Source: Paenalcaligenes suwonensis (GTDB lineage: Bacteria > Pseudomonadota > Gammaproteobacteria > Burkholderiales > Burkholderiaceae_B). From it: 64,000 nucleotides of DNA. The notes below the pieces were generated by a model. The model did no database searches. It worked only from the letters and a program-made list of their open reading frames with translations, and was not told the DNA's origin. This document shows positions 53,821 through 62,852 of this stretch, piece by piece. The DNA lies in assembly GCF_011290505.1 (NCBI RefSeq), contig NZ_JAANPV010000002.1:124001-188000 (forward strand). The letters are read 5' to 3'. How positions within the stretch are numbered: the first letter of the stretch is position 1; every line of letters starts with the position of its first letter. Made by a program: the position numbers and the translations under genes.

Positions 53821-55212
53821 TCAATACCGTAATGCTTGGGCTAACACCTCGAACAATCGCTCATCTTCTGTTTGCGCAATATTAAAGCGTATGAAGTTTT
53901 CCGCCTGCTGTGATTGGCTAAAAGCATTGCCGGGTGCCAGCACCACATCGTGTTGTAAACAGTAGCGTGCCATACGCGCAGCATCCACGCCTTTAGGCAA
54001 GGTACACCACACAAAAATACCAGCCTGAGGCACTAACCACGGCTCAATACCCAACTTACGTAATCGTGGTAGTAAGCGCTCTAAACCCTGTGCTAATCGT
54101 GTGCGCAAGCTTTCCATATGGCGTCTATAACCACTGCCTGTTAACACGTGCAGCATAATTTCCGCGGCTAAGCGCCCGCCCCCAAAACTGGTGGCAATGC
54201 GCAAATCCGTTAAGCCATTAATCCATTCTGGTTTAGCGGCGATATACCCACACCGTAATGCAGCAGAAATGGTCTTAGAAAAACTGCCTATGTGTATCAC
54301 ACGCTCTAACCCGTCAAAGGCTGCCAACCTAGGGGCAGGCTGCCACTCAAAGTCCGCAAATAAATCGTCTTCTACAATCGTGAGGTTGGCATGTTCGGCT
54401 AACTGCAACACCTTATGCGCGGTTACGGAAGACAGCACACTGCCTGTGGGGTTGTGAATACCCGAATTGGTAATGTACAGACGGGGTTTGTGCTCGTCCA
54501 AAATAGCTTTAAACGCGGCAACATCTGGCCCCTGCGGGGTATAAGGCACCCCCACCACCTTTACTCTGTGGGCGCGCAATAAAGTGTGAAAATTAAAGTA
54601 GCACGGGTCATCCACCACCACGGTGTCACCAGCCTCAAGCAAGAAACGACAAATCAGGTCTATGGCTTGGGTACTGGACTCCACCAGAATAACTTGTTCT
54701 GGTGTGGCCTCTATACTTAGCCCCGTCATACGCCTTGCTAACAATTGGCGTAACGCTGGCAACCCCTGCGGAGTGCCGTAATCCACCAAACTACTGGTGT
54801 CTGCACGTGCCATGTGGCGCAACGCGCGTCGCATACCTTCTTCGTACATCCACGAAGGTGGCAACCACCCACAACCAGGCTTTAGCGCCTTAACGCCCGT
54901 TTCCAGCGACTGGCTCGACAACCATAGCGGATCCACCTCGCGGTCTAGCCTAGGCCCTAACTCCGACAGCTCTAACGGAGCGGCTATACCCGCCACATAA
55001 AACCCTGACCCCGCTCTGGCACGTACCACACCTTCAGCCACTAACCTCTCGTACGCCTCTACTACCGTAGATACAGAACAGTTCAGCGCTTTGGCTTGAG
55101 CACGTACAGAGGGCAACCTAGTGCCAGGCACATATTGGCGTGCCGCAATACGGCTGCGCACGGTTTGCATCACGGTCTCTATACGGCTGGGGAGTTTTTT
55201 GGCAGTAGTCAT
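53821..55212 (-). CDS. MocR-type GntR regulator with aminotransferase domain
   Basis: A 463-residue regulator: GntR winged helix (about 5-75, RLPSVRAQAKALNCSVSTVV) joined to a fold-type I aminotransferase domain. The PLP lysine is in IGSFSKTISAALRCGY (about 302), with NPTG in SGIHNPTGSV and Asp in TIVEDDLFADF. MocR proteins use PLP or an amino compound as effector. It is divergent from an EamA exporter gene, with three copies of ACTGTACT in the gap, so it probably controls that gene and itself. The pair stands between the receptor gene and fecR but is not obviously part of iron uptake. Confidence 0.9.
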   Translation of the reverse strand: MTTAKKLPSRIETVMQTVRSRIAARQYVPGTRLPSVRAQAKALNCSVSTVVEAYERLVAEGVVRARAGSGFYVAGIAAPLELSELGPRLDREVDPLWLSSQSLETGVKALKPGCGWLPPSWMYEEGMRRALRHMARADTSSLVDYGTPQGLPALRQLLARRMTGLSIEATPEQVILVESSTQAIDLICRFLLEAGDTVVVDDPCYFNFHTLLRAHRVKVVGVPYTPQGPDVAAFKAILDEHKPRLYITNSGIHNPTGSVLSSVTAHKVLQLAEHANLTIVEDDLFADFEWQPAPRLAAFDGLERVIHIGSFSKTISAALRCGYIAAKPEWINGLTDLRIATSFGGGRLAAEIMLHVLTGSGYRRHMESLRTRLAQGLERLLPRLRKLGIEPWLVPQAGIFVWCTLPKGVDAARMARYCLQHDVVLAPGNAFSQSQQAENFIRFNIAQTEDERLFEVLAQALRY

Positions 55213-55218
55213 AGCCCT

Positions 55219-55307
55219 ACTGTACTGCTTAATTTACCAATACAGTTATTAAAAACTGTACTGTTCCGTATATGGAGTAGCCCCCCACCACATGGTTTAC
55301 TGTACTC
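55219..55307. promoter_or_regulatory. Probable MocR operator with three ACTGTACT repeats
   Basis: ACTGTACT occurs at 55219, 55255 and 55299 in the same orientation, the first two followed by G. The second also pairs with TACAGTT at 55241 to give TACAGTT-ATTAAA-AACTGTA. All lie between the divergent MocR and EamA genes. Repeats of this kind are usual for MocR sites. Confidence 0.6.
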
Positions 55308-55326
55308 CTATCCTTGAGGAGTACCT

Positions 55327-56187
55327 ATGAACACATCCACCCGTGGCTGGGTCAATGGCTTAATTGGCGTCGTCATTTTTGCTGGCTCCATGCCCGCCAC
55401 TCGCGTTGCCGTTATTGATATACCGCCGTTATTTCTGACTGGCATTCGAGGCTGTATTGCAGCAGCGCTGGGCCTGCTGTTGCTAGCTGCCTTTAAGCAA
55501 CCCCGCCCGCACCGCAGCGACATCGCGTCATTGATCATTACGGCATTAGGTGTAGTACTGGGCTTTCCGTTGCTAACAGCACTTGCCTTACAACACCTTA
55601 GCGCTGCGCACTCTATAGTGTTCATCGGCTTGCTGCCCTTGTGTACGGCAATCTTTGGAGTACTACGTGGTGGTGAGCGCCCTCACCCTGCCTTCTGGCT
55701 ATTCTCGATCCTGGGTAGTGCATCAGTGATCAGTTATGCTGCATTAGGTGGTATTGCCATGTCACTGGAAGGTGACCTACTGATGTTGGCCGCTGTAGTA
55801 GTGTGTGGTTTAGGTTATGCAGAAGGCGCAAAACTGTCACGCCGTTTAGGTGGTTGGCAAGTCATTAGCTGGGCGCTGGTGATCTCACTACCTCTGATGC
55901 TGCCGCTGACGGTGTTTTACTGGCCAGACAATTTGAGCAATGTATCCACGACAGCCTGGATAGGCCTAGCCTATGTGTCCATTTTCAGCATGTTGATAGG
56001 TTTTATTTTCTGGTACAAAGGCTTGGTGTTAGGCGGCATTGCAGCCGTAGGCCAATTGCAGTTGCTGCAACCTTTTATGGGCCTAGGTTTGGCTGCAGTA
56101 CTGCTGCATGAGCAAGTCAGCACTGCCATGATTGTGGCTACGTGTGGTGCGGTATTTTGTGTGGCACTCGCTAAACGCTACGCCTAA
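55327..56187 (+). CDS. EamA/DMT-family transporter
   Basis: A 286-residue inner-membrane protein with ten predicted helices arranged as two EamA halves (about 10-135 and 150-285). Marks include FAGSMPATRVAV near the start, HLSAAHSIVFIGLLPLCTAI and the C-terminal LQPFMGLGLAAVLLHEQVS. DMT transporters of this type export amino acids or metabolites. The divergent MocR gene suggests control by a PLP-related or amino compound. GAGGAG precedes the ATG by five bases. Confidence 0.88.
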   Translation: MNTSTRGWVNGLIGVVIFAGSMPATRVAVIDIPPLFLTGIRGCIAAALGLLLLAAFKQPRPHRSDIASLIITALGVVLGFPLLTALALQHLSAAHSIVFIGLLPLCTAIFGVLRGGERPHPAFWLFSILGSASVISYAALGGIAMSLEGDLLMLAAVVVCGLGYAEGAKLSRRLGGWQVISWALVISLPLMLPLTVFYWPDNLSNVSTTAWIGLAYVSIFSMLIGFIFWYKGLVLGGIAAVGQLQLLQPFMGLGLAAVLLHEQVSTAMIVATCGAVFCVALAKRYA

Positions 56188-56194
56188 GCGCTAG

Positions 56195-57190
56195 CTAGCC
56201 ACCAAGAGGCAAGAGAAATACCCCTCGCTCCGGTACGCGCACAACGCTGACCGGAGCAATTTTGGGCAAAATATCCAAAATCGCATCTGGGTTTTCTACA
56301 CTCACTGTACCCGACACCCGCATACGTCCTAATGCTTTGTCTTGTACCTGTATGGGCTGCGCCATATACCTATTCAACTCGCGCACCACTTCTGACAACG
56401 CATTGTCTTGGAACACCAACCTACCACGCTGCCACGCCAATACGCTTTCTACCGCCACTGGCTGTGGATTACCTATAGTCGTCGCGGAGGCCGATACGGC
56501 ATACCCTGCCGATAAACGCACTCCTGTCTGCGCTACAGCTTTATTGGGAAATAGCTCTACCACCCCTTCCCGCACTACCACTGCCGTTTGATTACGGTCT
56601 TGGCGCACACTAAATTGCGTACCCACCACCCTGACATTCAGTTCGCGACTACTCACCGTGAAGGGCCGGTTCACATCATGCAGCACACTAAATAACGCCT
56701 CACCACGTACAAACTGCAGTTCCCGCTTATCGGCATAGTAGGCAATAGCCACTTCTGAATCGGTATTGAGCACAATCTTGGAACCGTCAGGTAGCATGAC
56801 TTCTCGACGCTGCCCTTTGGCCGATGCCACCACATCCGTAAATAAAGGCTGTGCCGGCCACACTAACGGTAGTATCGCCCCTACACTTAACATCGCTAAT
56901 GCGCCTCCGCCCCACCCCAACACTTTACGTCTAGCGCGCAATGCTGCTTGGCGTTCGTTATGGCGCAACCAGTGATGCATCGCCGTTTTAGGCAACGCAT
57001 CAGCCAGTTTCCACGTTGAGGCTAAGGCTTGATACGCTTGCTCGTGCTCAGGATGCTGAGCACGCCACTGATCACGCTCTTGCTCCTGCTCACTACTTAG
57101 CTCACCCAAACAACTGCGGGTGAACCAGTCTAATGCTTGCTCTTGAATTGCCTCGTACGAGAGCCCATTGCCCTTAGCGATGCGGTCCAT
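56195..57190 (-). CDS. FecR-type anti-sigma factor
   Basis: A 331-residue inner-membrane protein. The N-terminal cytoplasmic part (residues 1-90, with ALDWFTRSCLGELSSEQEQE and HPEHEQAYQAL) binds the sigma factor; one transmembrane helix (GGALAMLSVGAILPLVWPA, about 95-113) follows; the periplasmic FecR domain (LPDGSKIVLNTDSEVAIAYY, about 145-165, and FTVSSRELNVRVVGTQFSV) contacts the STN domain of the receptor. It overlaps fecI by 17 bases, so the two are cotranslated. The partner receptor is most likely the TonB receptor at 51232-53682. Confidence 0.91.
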   Translation of the reverse strand: MDRIAKGNGLSYEAIQEQALDWFTRSCLGELSSEQEQERDQWRAQHPEHEQAYQALASTWKLADALPKTAMHHWLRHNERQAALRARRKVLGWGGGALAMLSVGAILPLVWPAQPLFTDVVASAKGQRREVMLPDGSKIVLNTDSEVAIAYYADKRELQFVRGEALFSVLHDVNRPFTVSSRELNVRVVGTQFSVRQDRNQTAVVVREGVVELFPNKAVAQTGVRLSAGYAVSASATTIGNPQPVAVESVLAWQRGRLVFQDNALSEVVRELNRYMAQPIQVQDKALGRMRVSGTVSVENPDAILDILPKIAPVSVVRVPERGVFLLPLGG

Positions 57191-57686
57191 AGTCCTGTAG
57201 TCGGTGCTGGATGTGGCGCAATGCCCGTTTCATGTGTTTTTCCACTGCGCTAGGCGTTAAGCCCAAGCGTCTAGCGACCTCTTCCTGTGTATAACCCTCT
57301 ATCTTATTCCATAGAAAGACTTGCTGGCACTTCAATGGTAAATCTTGCAGTGCCTCGCATAATGCCCCCAGCAACTCAGTGGTATGTAATGACGCATCCA
57401 CTTCACCGTGACTTTGTGGGTGTTCATGCTCTAGCAAGGTATCTAGCGAGGTTTGCTCGTGACGAGCCTGCCTACGGATTTCACTGACCAACTGATTCTG
57501 GGCCGCCCTGAATAAATAGGCTTTGGGATCTTGAATGCTGTCACGCTGATCTGCCAAAACGCGCATGATGGCATCTTGAGCCGCATCTTCGGCATCCTGC
57601 TTTAACGCATTATTTTTCACCCAAGATCCAATCAGATCGGTGTAGTACGATAACCAGCCTTTGACTGACAAAGAGCGGCTATGCAT
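57174..57686 (-). CDS. ECF sigma factor, FecI type
   Basis: A 170-residue sigma factor of the iron-starvation group. Region 2 (about 10-75) includes QDAEDAAQDAIMRVLAD and KAYLFRAAQNQLVSEIRRQA; region 4 (about 105-160) has LPLKCQQVFLWNKIEGYTQE and ARRLGLTPSAVEKHMKRAL. It recruits RNA polymerase to the receptor promoter when the FecR partner signals. A Fur-like site lies 57 bases upstream at 57743-57761, so the sigma factor should be made only when iron is low. Confidence 0.92.
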   Translation of the reverse strand: MHSRSLSVKGWLSYYTDLIGSWVKNNALKQDAEDAAQDAIMRVLADQRDSIQDPKAYLFRAAQNQLVSEIRRQARHEQTSLDTLLEHEHPQSHGEVDASLHTTELLGALCEALQDLPLKCQQVFLWNKIEGYTQEEVARRLGLTPSAVEKHMKRALRHIQHRLQDYGPHR

Positions 57687-57742
57687 GGCAGGGAACAGGC
57701 AACATGAGGAAATTAAAAACGGACAATCACATCAACAATAAT

Positions 57743-57761
57743 AACAATAATTCTCATTATT
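57743..57761 (-). promoter_or_regulatory. Fur-like site upstream of fecI
   Basis: AACAATAATTCTCATTATT matches 13 of 19 positions of the Fur consensus. It shares AATTCTCATTATT-like sequence with the site before the TonB receptor gene. Confidence 0.65.
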
Positions 57762-57825
57762 AAATCGCGATTAGAGAATCGTTTAAAAAATGACACACTT
57801 GTGATGCCCGTTTAACCACTAGCAT

Positions 57826-57868
57826 TTATCCCCACAGGCTGTGCATAAGGTTGAGGACAAGCATGGGG
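57826..57868 (+). repeat. 43-nt DnaA-box-like element, copy B
   Basis: Aligns without gaps to 14271-14313 (shared TTATCCCC, CTGTG.ATAA, TGAGGACAAG, GGGG). It contains TGTGCATAA, a full match to the reverse DnaA box, and ATCCCCACAGGCTGTGCAT, which is near-palindromic. It lies in the 254-base gap between fecI and the cynR-like gene. Confidence 0.6.
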
Positions 57869-57940
57869 CATCATGCTGTACACCAGTACCAATGAGCCTT
57901 TGCCACCCACTGATCAACCATTAACCAGTTGAGTTTGCCC

Positions 57941-58828
57941 CTACGACGCCGAGGCTGCCCCATATTTTTGAGCCAGTTCAATAAAGGCACGCATGGCTGC
58001 CGATTGATAGGCCCCTTTACGCTGCATCAAAATGGCCCGTCTGCGTGGTGGTGTTGGGTCTAAACCTATAGCCACCAGATGCTCGTCATTGATCGCAATA
58101 GCTGCGGGTAACAAGGTCGCCATGCTAGTACGCCGCACGATTTCCATCACTGCATTCAACGAGTTGGACTCCATTTGTACATGCAACTCTAATTCATGTT
58201 GCTGGCAATAGCGCTCAATCTGCCTACGTGTTGCAAACTCAGGCGTTAACAGCACCAGTGACTGCTGCACCAAGGTACTTCTGTCTATCATGCGCTGTTC
58301 AGCCAAGGGATGCGTCACGCTCACCGCCAACGCCAAGGTCTCTACCAACAACGGATGCGACTCGACAGCGGATGATGTGGGTTTATCAAACGCAATACCG
58401 ATGTCCAACTCGTCTTTCACCAATTGAGTTTCTACGTGTTCCTGCAACATTTCCCTAATCATTAAGGTCACGTTGGGGTAGCGCCTATGAAAGGATTCCA
58501 CTAGCGGTCCAATCAAGTACGACGCAAACGTAGGTGCCATCGCAATACGCAGCGACCCCCTACTTAAGTCACTCACATCGTGAATCGCTCGCCGCCCTTC
58601 TTCTAAATCCTGCATAGCTTGGCGTGCATAACGCGCATACACCTCGCCCGCATCCGTCAACTTGACCTGCCTATTACTACGATCCAATAGCTGCGCCCCC
58701 AAACTTTCTTCTAGCTGTCGTATTTGTTGGGATAGCGCAGGCTGTGATACATGCAGAGCATTCGCAGCGCGTGTAAAGCTGCCGTACTGTACCACCGCCA
58801 GAAAATAGGTCACATGCCGTAAAATCAT
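57941..58828 (-). CDS. cynR: LysR-family regulator, CynR-like
   Basis: A 295-residue LysR-type regulator. The helix-turn-helix is at about 1-60 (LRHVTYFLAVVQYGSFTRAA, then VSQPALSQQIRQLEESLG), followed by a ligand domain. It is divergent from a carbonic anhydrase gene that closely resembles cynT, and the regulator itself has the CynR look (RGSLRIAMAPTFASYLIGPL). In Escherichia coli CynR activates cynTSX in response to cyanate. Here no cyanase gene is adjacent, so the effector may be cyanate, bicarbonate or something else. A palindrome CTTATAAATAAG lies in the gap. Confidence 0.8.
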   Translation of the reverse strand: MILRHVTYFLAVVQYGSFTRAANALHVSQPALSQQIRQLEESLGAQLLDRSNRQVKLTDAGEVYARYARQAMQDLEEGRRAIHDVSDLSRGSLRIAMAPTFASYLIGPLVESFHRRYPNVTLMIREMLQEHVETQLVKDELDIGIAFDKPTSSAVESHPLLVETLALAVSVTHPLAEQRMIDRSTLVQQSLVLLTPEFATRRQIERYCQQHELELHVQMESNSLNAVMEIVRRTSMATLLPAAIAINDEHLVAIGLDPTPPRRRAILMQRKGAYQSAAMRAFIELAQKYGAASAS

Positions 58829-58879
58829 TAGCCTTCCATAAGCAGTAATTATAGAACTTATCAGAAATCAGTATTTTAC

Positions 58880-58891
58880 CTTATAAATAAG
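58880..58891. promoter_or_regulatory. Palindrome in the cynR-cynT gap, possible operator
   Basis: CTTATAAATAAG has 5-base perfect arms; CATAAG (58850) and CTTATC (58857) half-sites lie just upstream. LysR proteins often bind such sites between divergent genes. Confidence 0.35.
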
Positions 58892-58937
58892 ACAGGTTAA
58901 GCTTCACCTACATTGTCGAATAACCATAATAGTTGCC

Positions 58938-59594
58938 ATGAAAGAAATCATTGAGGGCTTTCTCAAGTTTCAAAAAGACGCCTACCCCAAGCGTGCAGGT
59001 TTGTTTAAAGATCTGGCCCATCAGCAAAACCCCCGTGCTTTATTTATCTCCTGTTCTGACAGTCGCTTAGTACCAGAACTGGTTACCCAGCGTGAGCCTG
59101 GTGATCTGTTTGTCATCCGTAATGCCGGAAACATTGTTCCCTCCTACGGCCCAGAACCCGGTGGTGTTACCGCATCCGTCGAGTACGCCGTTGCCGCCCT
59201 AAAAGTTTCTGATGTCGTGATTTGCGGCCACTCTGACTGCGGCGCGATGACCGCCATTGCTAACTGCCAATGCTTGGAACATATGCCCGCCGTTGAACAC
59301 TGGTTGCGCTATGCTGATTCCGCGCGTTTGGTAAACGAAGCCAAAGAACACAAAAGCGACCGTGAGCGTGTTGCCTCAATGGTGCGTGAGAACGTAATTG
59401 CCCAGTTGGCAAACATTCAAACTCACCCCTCTGTACGTCTTGCCATTTCTGAAGGTAGACTAACCCTACACGGCTGGATCTACGATATTGAAACCGGCTC
59501 TATAGACGCCTATGACGGGTTGTCCATGAAATTTGTGCCGCTGGCCGATAATTTAGATACACGCGTTGCCCCCTTGCACCGTCCAGCAGCCTAA
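58938..59594 (+). CDS. cynT: Beta-carbonic anhydrase, CynT-like
   Basis: A 218-residue zinc enzyme that interconverts CO2 and bicarbonate. The ligands are Cys39, Asp41, His98 and Cys101 in FISCSDSR and CGHSDCGAM. Runs such as [20 protein letters not shown] and [14 protein letters not shown] are as in Escherichia coli CynT as I recall it. CynT there prevents loss of CO2 and bicarbonate during cyanate breakdown. Cyanase (cynS) is not found here, so this may serve general bicarbonate supply under CynR-like control. Confidence 0.92.
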   Translation: MKEIIEGFLKFQKDAYPKRAGLFKDLAHQQNPRALFISCSDSRLVPELVTQREPGDLFVIRNAGNIVPSYGPEPGGVTASVEYAVAALKVSDVVICGHSDCGAMTAIANCQCLEHMPAVEHWLRYADSARLVNEAKEHKSDRERVASMVRENVIAQLANIQTHPSVRLAISEGRLTLHGWIYDIETGSIDAYDGLSMKFVPLADNLDTRVAPLHRPAA

Positions 59595-59610
59595 CCTAGC
59601 AGTCCCCGAG

Positions 59611-59650
59611 GCCAGGAGCGAAGCAGAGTCCGCTCTTGGCTTCTTTTATT
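59611..59650. terminator. Terminator between cynT and hprS
   Basis: The arms GCCAGGAGCG and CGCTCTTGGC pair with one wobble around a ten-base loop; TTCTTTTATT follows on the plus strand. It sits between convergent genes. Confidence 0.65.
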
Positions 59651-61019
59651 GTGTGTACGTAGGAAAACGCAGCGTAAATTCAGTTTCTGTCTGCGTACTA
59701 CTGGCCAATACCTCACCACCATGCATTTGCATGATGGACTTCACAATAGCCAACCCTAAGCCACCAGAATCATCTGGACGTGAGCGTGACGCATCACAAC
59801 GATAGAACCTATCGAACAGTTTAGGTAAATGATGACTGTCTATGGGTGGCCCCTGATTACTCACCACCACATCCGTACCCAAAGCTCCTGTACTGGTACG
59901 CAGTAACACCACAGTATGTGGTTCCCCATACCGTATAGCATTGGCTAACAAATTTGCCACACAGCGTCGTAGCAGTAGAGTGTCGGCCTGAAGCACACCC
60001 GTCGCCTGTATCGCTATACGCATGCCGCGCTCTTGTGCCATACCTTCAAAATACTCAGCAAGCTGCTGCGAAAGCGTGTACAGATCCACCTGCTCATAGT
60101 GCAGCACGGTGTCCTGCTTTTCAGCCCGTGCCAAAAACAGCATGTTATCAATCATGCGCGACAAACGCTCATACTCTTCCTGCTGTGATTCCAGTAGCTG
60201 CTCGTACCCCGTTAACGTGGGTGATTGCGACAACGCCAACTGATTCTGAATCATTAAATTATTCAGTGGGGTACGCATTTCGTGAGCCAAGTCCTCAGAG
60301 AATTGCGAGAGCTTGTTATAGCCTTCTTCTAGACGCGCCAACATCGAGTTCAATGCGGCCGAAACAGCCTGCAGCTCCTGCGGCTGACTACCCTCGTCTA
60401 CGCGTAACTTCAGCTCATGAGGCCCTATGGCCGCAGCCTGTTTGCTTAAATAGAGCAAGGGCTTTAGGCCTCGACGGGCCGCTTCCCACCCCACTACAAA
60501 AGTTAGTAATACCCCTAGCAACCAAGCCATCATGAGATTACGGCTATATGCTGCCATCATGCTATTACGCTCGGTTAATACCTTGCCCGCGATCACCATC
60601 AATGCGGTATCACCCTCGCCTACCGTCGCCCATGTCATGCGGGCTGGTGGCTCCGTCCCCACACTAAATAGCCTAGGTGGTACCAACGTATTGACGTCAG
60701 GCATCGCCACACCCACTGGGTTCACTGCAATCAACACTGTAGCGTCAGCGTTCACAATCCACAGTAAATTTTCTTTATTGCCCATCATGTTGTCGTACAG
60801 TTCAGGCTGACGCTTCAGAGCCTCTATATTTTGATTGTCCTGAATAATGGCTTGTATTCTATCCACCCGCCCCAGCAACGACTGATCATCGCGCAACGAC
60901 ACTTCACTTTTCAGCGAGCCATACACATACGCTCCCATCAATGCGAATAACACTGCACTGATGAGTGAGAAAATAATTGCCAGCCGTAATCGCAGGCTAA
61001 TATTTCGTTTGGTGTTCAA
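59646..61019 (-). CDS. hprS: Sensor histidine kinase, HprS/CusS-like
   Basis: A 457-residue inner-membrane kinase of the heavy-metal-sensor family. Transmembrane helices are at about 12-34 and 160-178, enclosing a 125-residue periplasmic domain; HAMP follows, then HisKA with the phosphorylated His246 in FSEDLAHEMRTPLNNL, and the ATPase domain ending DDSGGLGLAIVKSI. CusS-like metal-binding His pairs are not obvious in the periplasmic part. Position beside msrPQ matches Escherichia coli HprS (YedV), which responds to hydrogen peroxide and hypochlorous acid. It lies two bases after the regulator gene. Confidence 0.85.
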   Translation of the reverse strand: MNTKRNISLRLRLAIIFSLISAVLFALMGAYVYGSLKSEVSLRDDQSLLGRVDRIQAIIQDNQNIEALKRQPELYDNMMGNKENLLWIVNADATVLIAVNPVGVAMPDVNTLVPPRLFSVGTEPPARMTWATVGEGDTALMVIAGKVLTERNSMMAAYSRNLMMAWLLGVLLTFVVGWEAARRGLKPLLYLSKQAAAIGPHELKLRVDEGSQPQELQAVSAALNSMLARLEEGYNKLSQFSEDLAHEMRTPLNNLMIQNQLALSQSPTLTGYEQLLESQQEEYERLSRMIDNMLFLARAEKQDTVLHYEQVDLYTLSQQLAEYFEGMAQERGMRIAIQATGVLQADTLLLRRCVANLLANAIRYGEPHTVVLLRTSTGALGTDVVVSNQGPPIDSHHLPKLFDRFYRCDASRSRPDDSGGLGLAIVKSIMQMHGGEVLASSTQTETEFTLRFPTYTQ

Positions 61020-61021
61020 CG

Positions 61022-61687
61022 TTAGTCCTCTATCCTATAGCCCATACCGCGTACGGTTTGGATTAGTTTGAGGTCAAAACCATCATCCATCTTGGCCCGC
61101 AAGCGCCTAATGGCCACATCCACCACATTAGTATCACTGTCGAAATTCATGTCCCACACCTGCGATGCAATCTGGCTGCGCGACATCACCTCACCCTTGT
61201 GCTGCAATAACAAGTGCAATAACGCGAATTCCTTATTGGTTAGATCAATGCGTTGCCCGCCCCGTACTACACGGCGCTTTAATATATCCACCTCTAAGTC
61301 GGCCAATGCAAAAATCTCTTGTTGCCGCACAGGCTGTCTACGCAGCAAGGTACGTACACGCGCAAGCAACTCAGCATACGAAAAAGGCTTAATTAAGTAA
61401 TCGTCGGCACCTAGCTCTAAGCCCTTAACCCTGTCTTCTACCGCGTCTCGCGCCGTTAAAAACAGCACTGGCACTTGGCTAGTTTCACGCAGCCGGCTAA
61501 GCACTCCCCATCCGTCTAAACCCGGTAGCATCACATCTAGAATAAGCAAATCAAAATCAGCAGCACGCGCCATAAACAACCCATCAATACCATCATGGGC
61601 AATGTCCACGTGATAGCCTGACTCTGATAGACCTTTCTTCAGGTACTGCGCAGACTTGATTTCATCTTCAACAATTAAGATTTTCAT
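61022..61687 (-). CDS. hprR: Response regulator, HprR/CusR-like
   Basis: A 221-residue OmpR-family regulator with phosphoacceptor Asp51 ([14 protein letters not shown]), Lys in [16 protein letters not shown] and a winged helix ending [16 protein letters not shown]. The close match of [17 protein letters not shown] to HprR and CusR, plus the divergent msrPQ genes, points to HprR. The palindrome CATTACAAAACTGTAATG at 61747-61764 in the shared promoter region is the type of box these regulators bind. It is the first gene of the regulator-kinase operon. Confidence 0.88.
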   Translation of the reverse strand: MKILIVEDEIKSAQYLKKGLSESGYHVDIAHDGIDGLFMARAADFDLLILDVMLPGLDGWGVLSRLRETSQVPVLFLTARDAVEDRVKGLELGADDYLIKPFSYAELLARVRTLLRRQPVRQQEIFALADLEVDILKRRVVRGGQRIDLTNKEFALLHLLLQHKGEVMSRSQIASQVWDMNFDSDTNVVDVAIRRLRAKMDDGFDLKLIQTVRGMGYRIED

Positions 61688-61746
61688 AGGCTCATTATGT
61701 AAGGCTCTTGGCTGATTCTACTGAAATTAAGATAAGAAATTACATA

Positions 61747-61764
61747 CATTACAAAACTGTAATG
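61747..61764. promoter_or_regulatory. HprR/CusR-type box between hprR and msrP
   Basis: CATTACA-AAAC-TGTAATG has perfect 7-base arms and matches the HprR box (CATTACAAAATTGTAATG-like) as I recall it. It lies 60 bases before hprR and 90 bases before msrP. Confidence 0.78.
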
Positions 61765-61853
61765 CCCACGCAATCATCAGGTTATGCACAATAAGGAAAA
61801 TAGCCCTTATTCTATAAACACAGAACACAGTTGTTTTATTCTGGGACACGGTA

Positions 61854-62852
61854 ATGAAAAAACGAAACGTCACCCCACTGTTTACACAACCCGCCGCCAG
61901 CGAGATCACGCCACCCGAGGTGTTTGCTAACCGCCGTAAACTACTACGATTATTGGCAGTCGGTGCCAGCACCCCTGCTCTGGCTCATTGGGCCATGCGT
62001 GATGCCCAAGCCAGCATGGTGCCCCCGCCCAACAGACGCCAAATGCTCAGCTCCACACCCAGCAGCATTGCTGGCGCCAATCTGGATGAGGCCATTACCC
62101 CCTACGACGACGCCACCACCTACAACAACTTCTATGAGTTTGGTCTAGATAAAGGTGATCCCGCTAAAAATGCGGACGCTATGCCTATAGCCCCTTGGAG
62201 CGTCAATATAGAAGGCTTGGTTCACAAGCCTGGCGTCTGGTCCTTAGAGGACTTGCTGGGCCTCTCAGCCATGGAGGAACGCATCTACCGACTGCGCTGC
62301 GTTGAAGCATGGAGCATGGTGATCCCTTGGGTGGGCTATTCGCTCGCCGAGCTTATTAAGAAAGTAGAACCCATGGGCAGCGCTAAGTATGTGGAATTCG
62401 TCACCATGGCTGACCCACAAAGCATGCCGGGACTACGCAGTGGCGTATTAGATTGGCCTTACACCGAAGGGTTACGCATGGATGAGGCCATGCACCCACT
62501 TACCATGCTGACCTTTGGTATGTACGGTGAAGTCTTACCGAATCAAAACGGTGCACCGGTACGTTTAGTCGTGCCTTGGAAATATGGTTTCAAAAGTGCT
62601 AAAAGCATCGTCAGTATTCGCTTTGTGGAAGAGATGCCAGCCACCGCATGGAATAAAGCCGCGCGCCATGAATACGGGTTTTACTCAAACGTGAACCCTG
62701 ACGTGCCCCACCGCCGTTGGAGCCAAAGCTCTGAACGTGTTATTGGGCAAAGTGGCCTCTTTGGACCAAAACGCAAAACCGAAATGTTCAATGGCTATGC
62801 CGAACAAGTAGGGCAACTCTATGCCGGCATGGATTTAGCACGTAATTTCTAA
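61854..62852 (+). CDS. msrP: Periplasmic methionine sulfoxide reductase MsrP (molybdenum cofactor)
   Basis: A 332-residue molybdoenzyme that repairs oxidised methionines in periplasmic proteins. The Tat signal is [12 protein letters not shown] (Arg27, Arg28); the molybdenum ligand is Cys149 in [23 protein letters not shown] near 240-255 is the cofactor-binding run of the YedY family. It overlaps msrQ by one base (TAATG). Upstream, the HprR-type palindrome suggests induction by oxidants such as hypochlorous acid. Confidence 0.95.
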   Translation: MKKRNVTPLFTQPAASEITPPEVFANRRKLLRLLAVGASTPALAHWAMRDAQASMVPPPNRRQMLSSTPSSIAGANLDEAITPYDDATTYNNFYEFGLDKGDPAKNADAMPIAPWSVNIEGLVHKPGVWSLEDLLGLSAMEERIYRLRCVEAWSMVIPWVGYSLAELIKKVEPMGSAKYVEFVTMADPQSMPGLRSGVLDWPYTEGLRMDEAMHPLTMLTFGMYGEVLPNQNGAPVRLVVPWKYGFKSAKSIVSIRFVEEMPATAWNKAARHEYGFYSNVNPDVPHRRWSQSSERVIGQSGLFGPKRKTEMFNGYAEQVGQLYAGMDLARNF

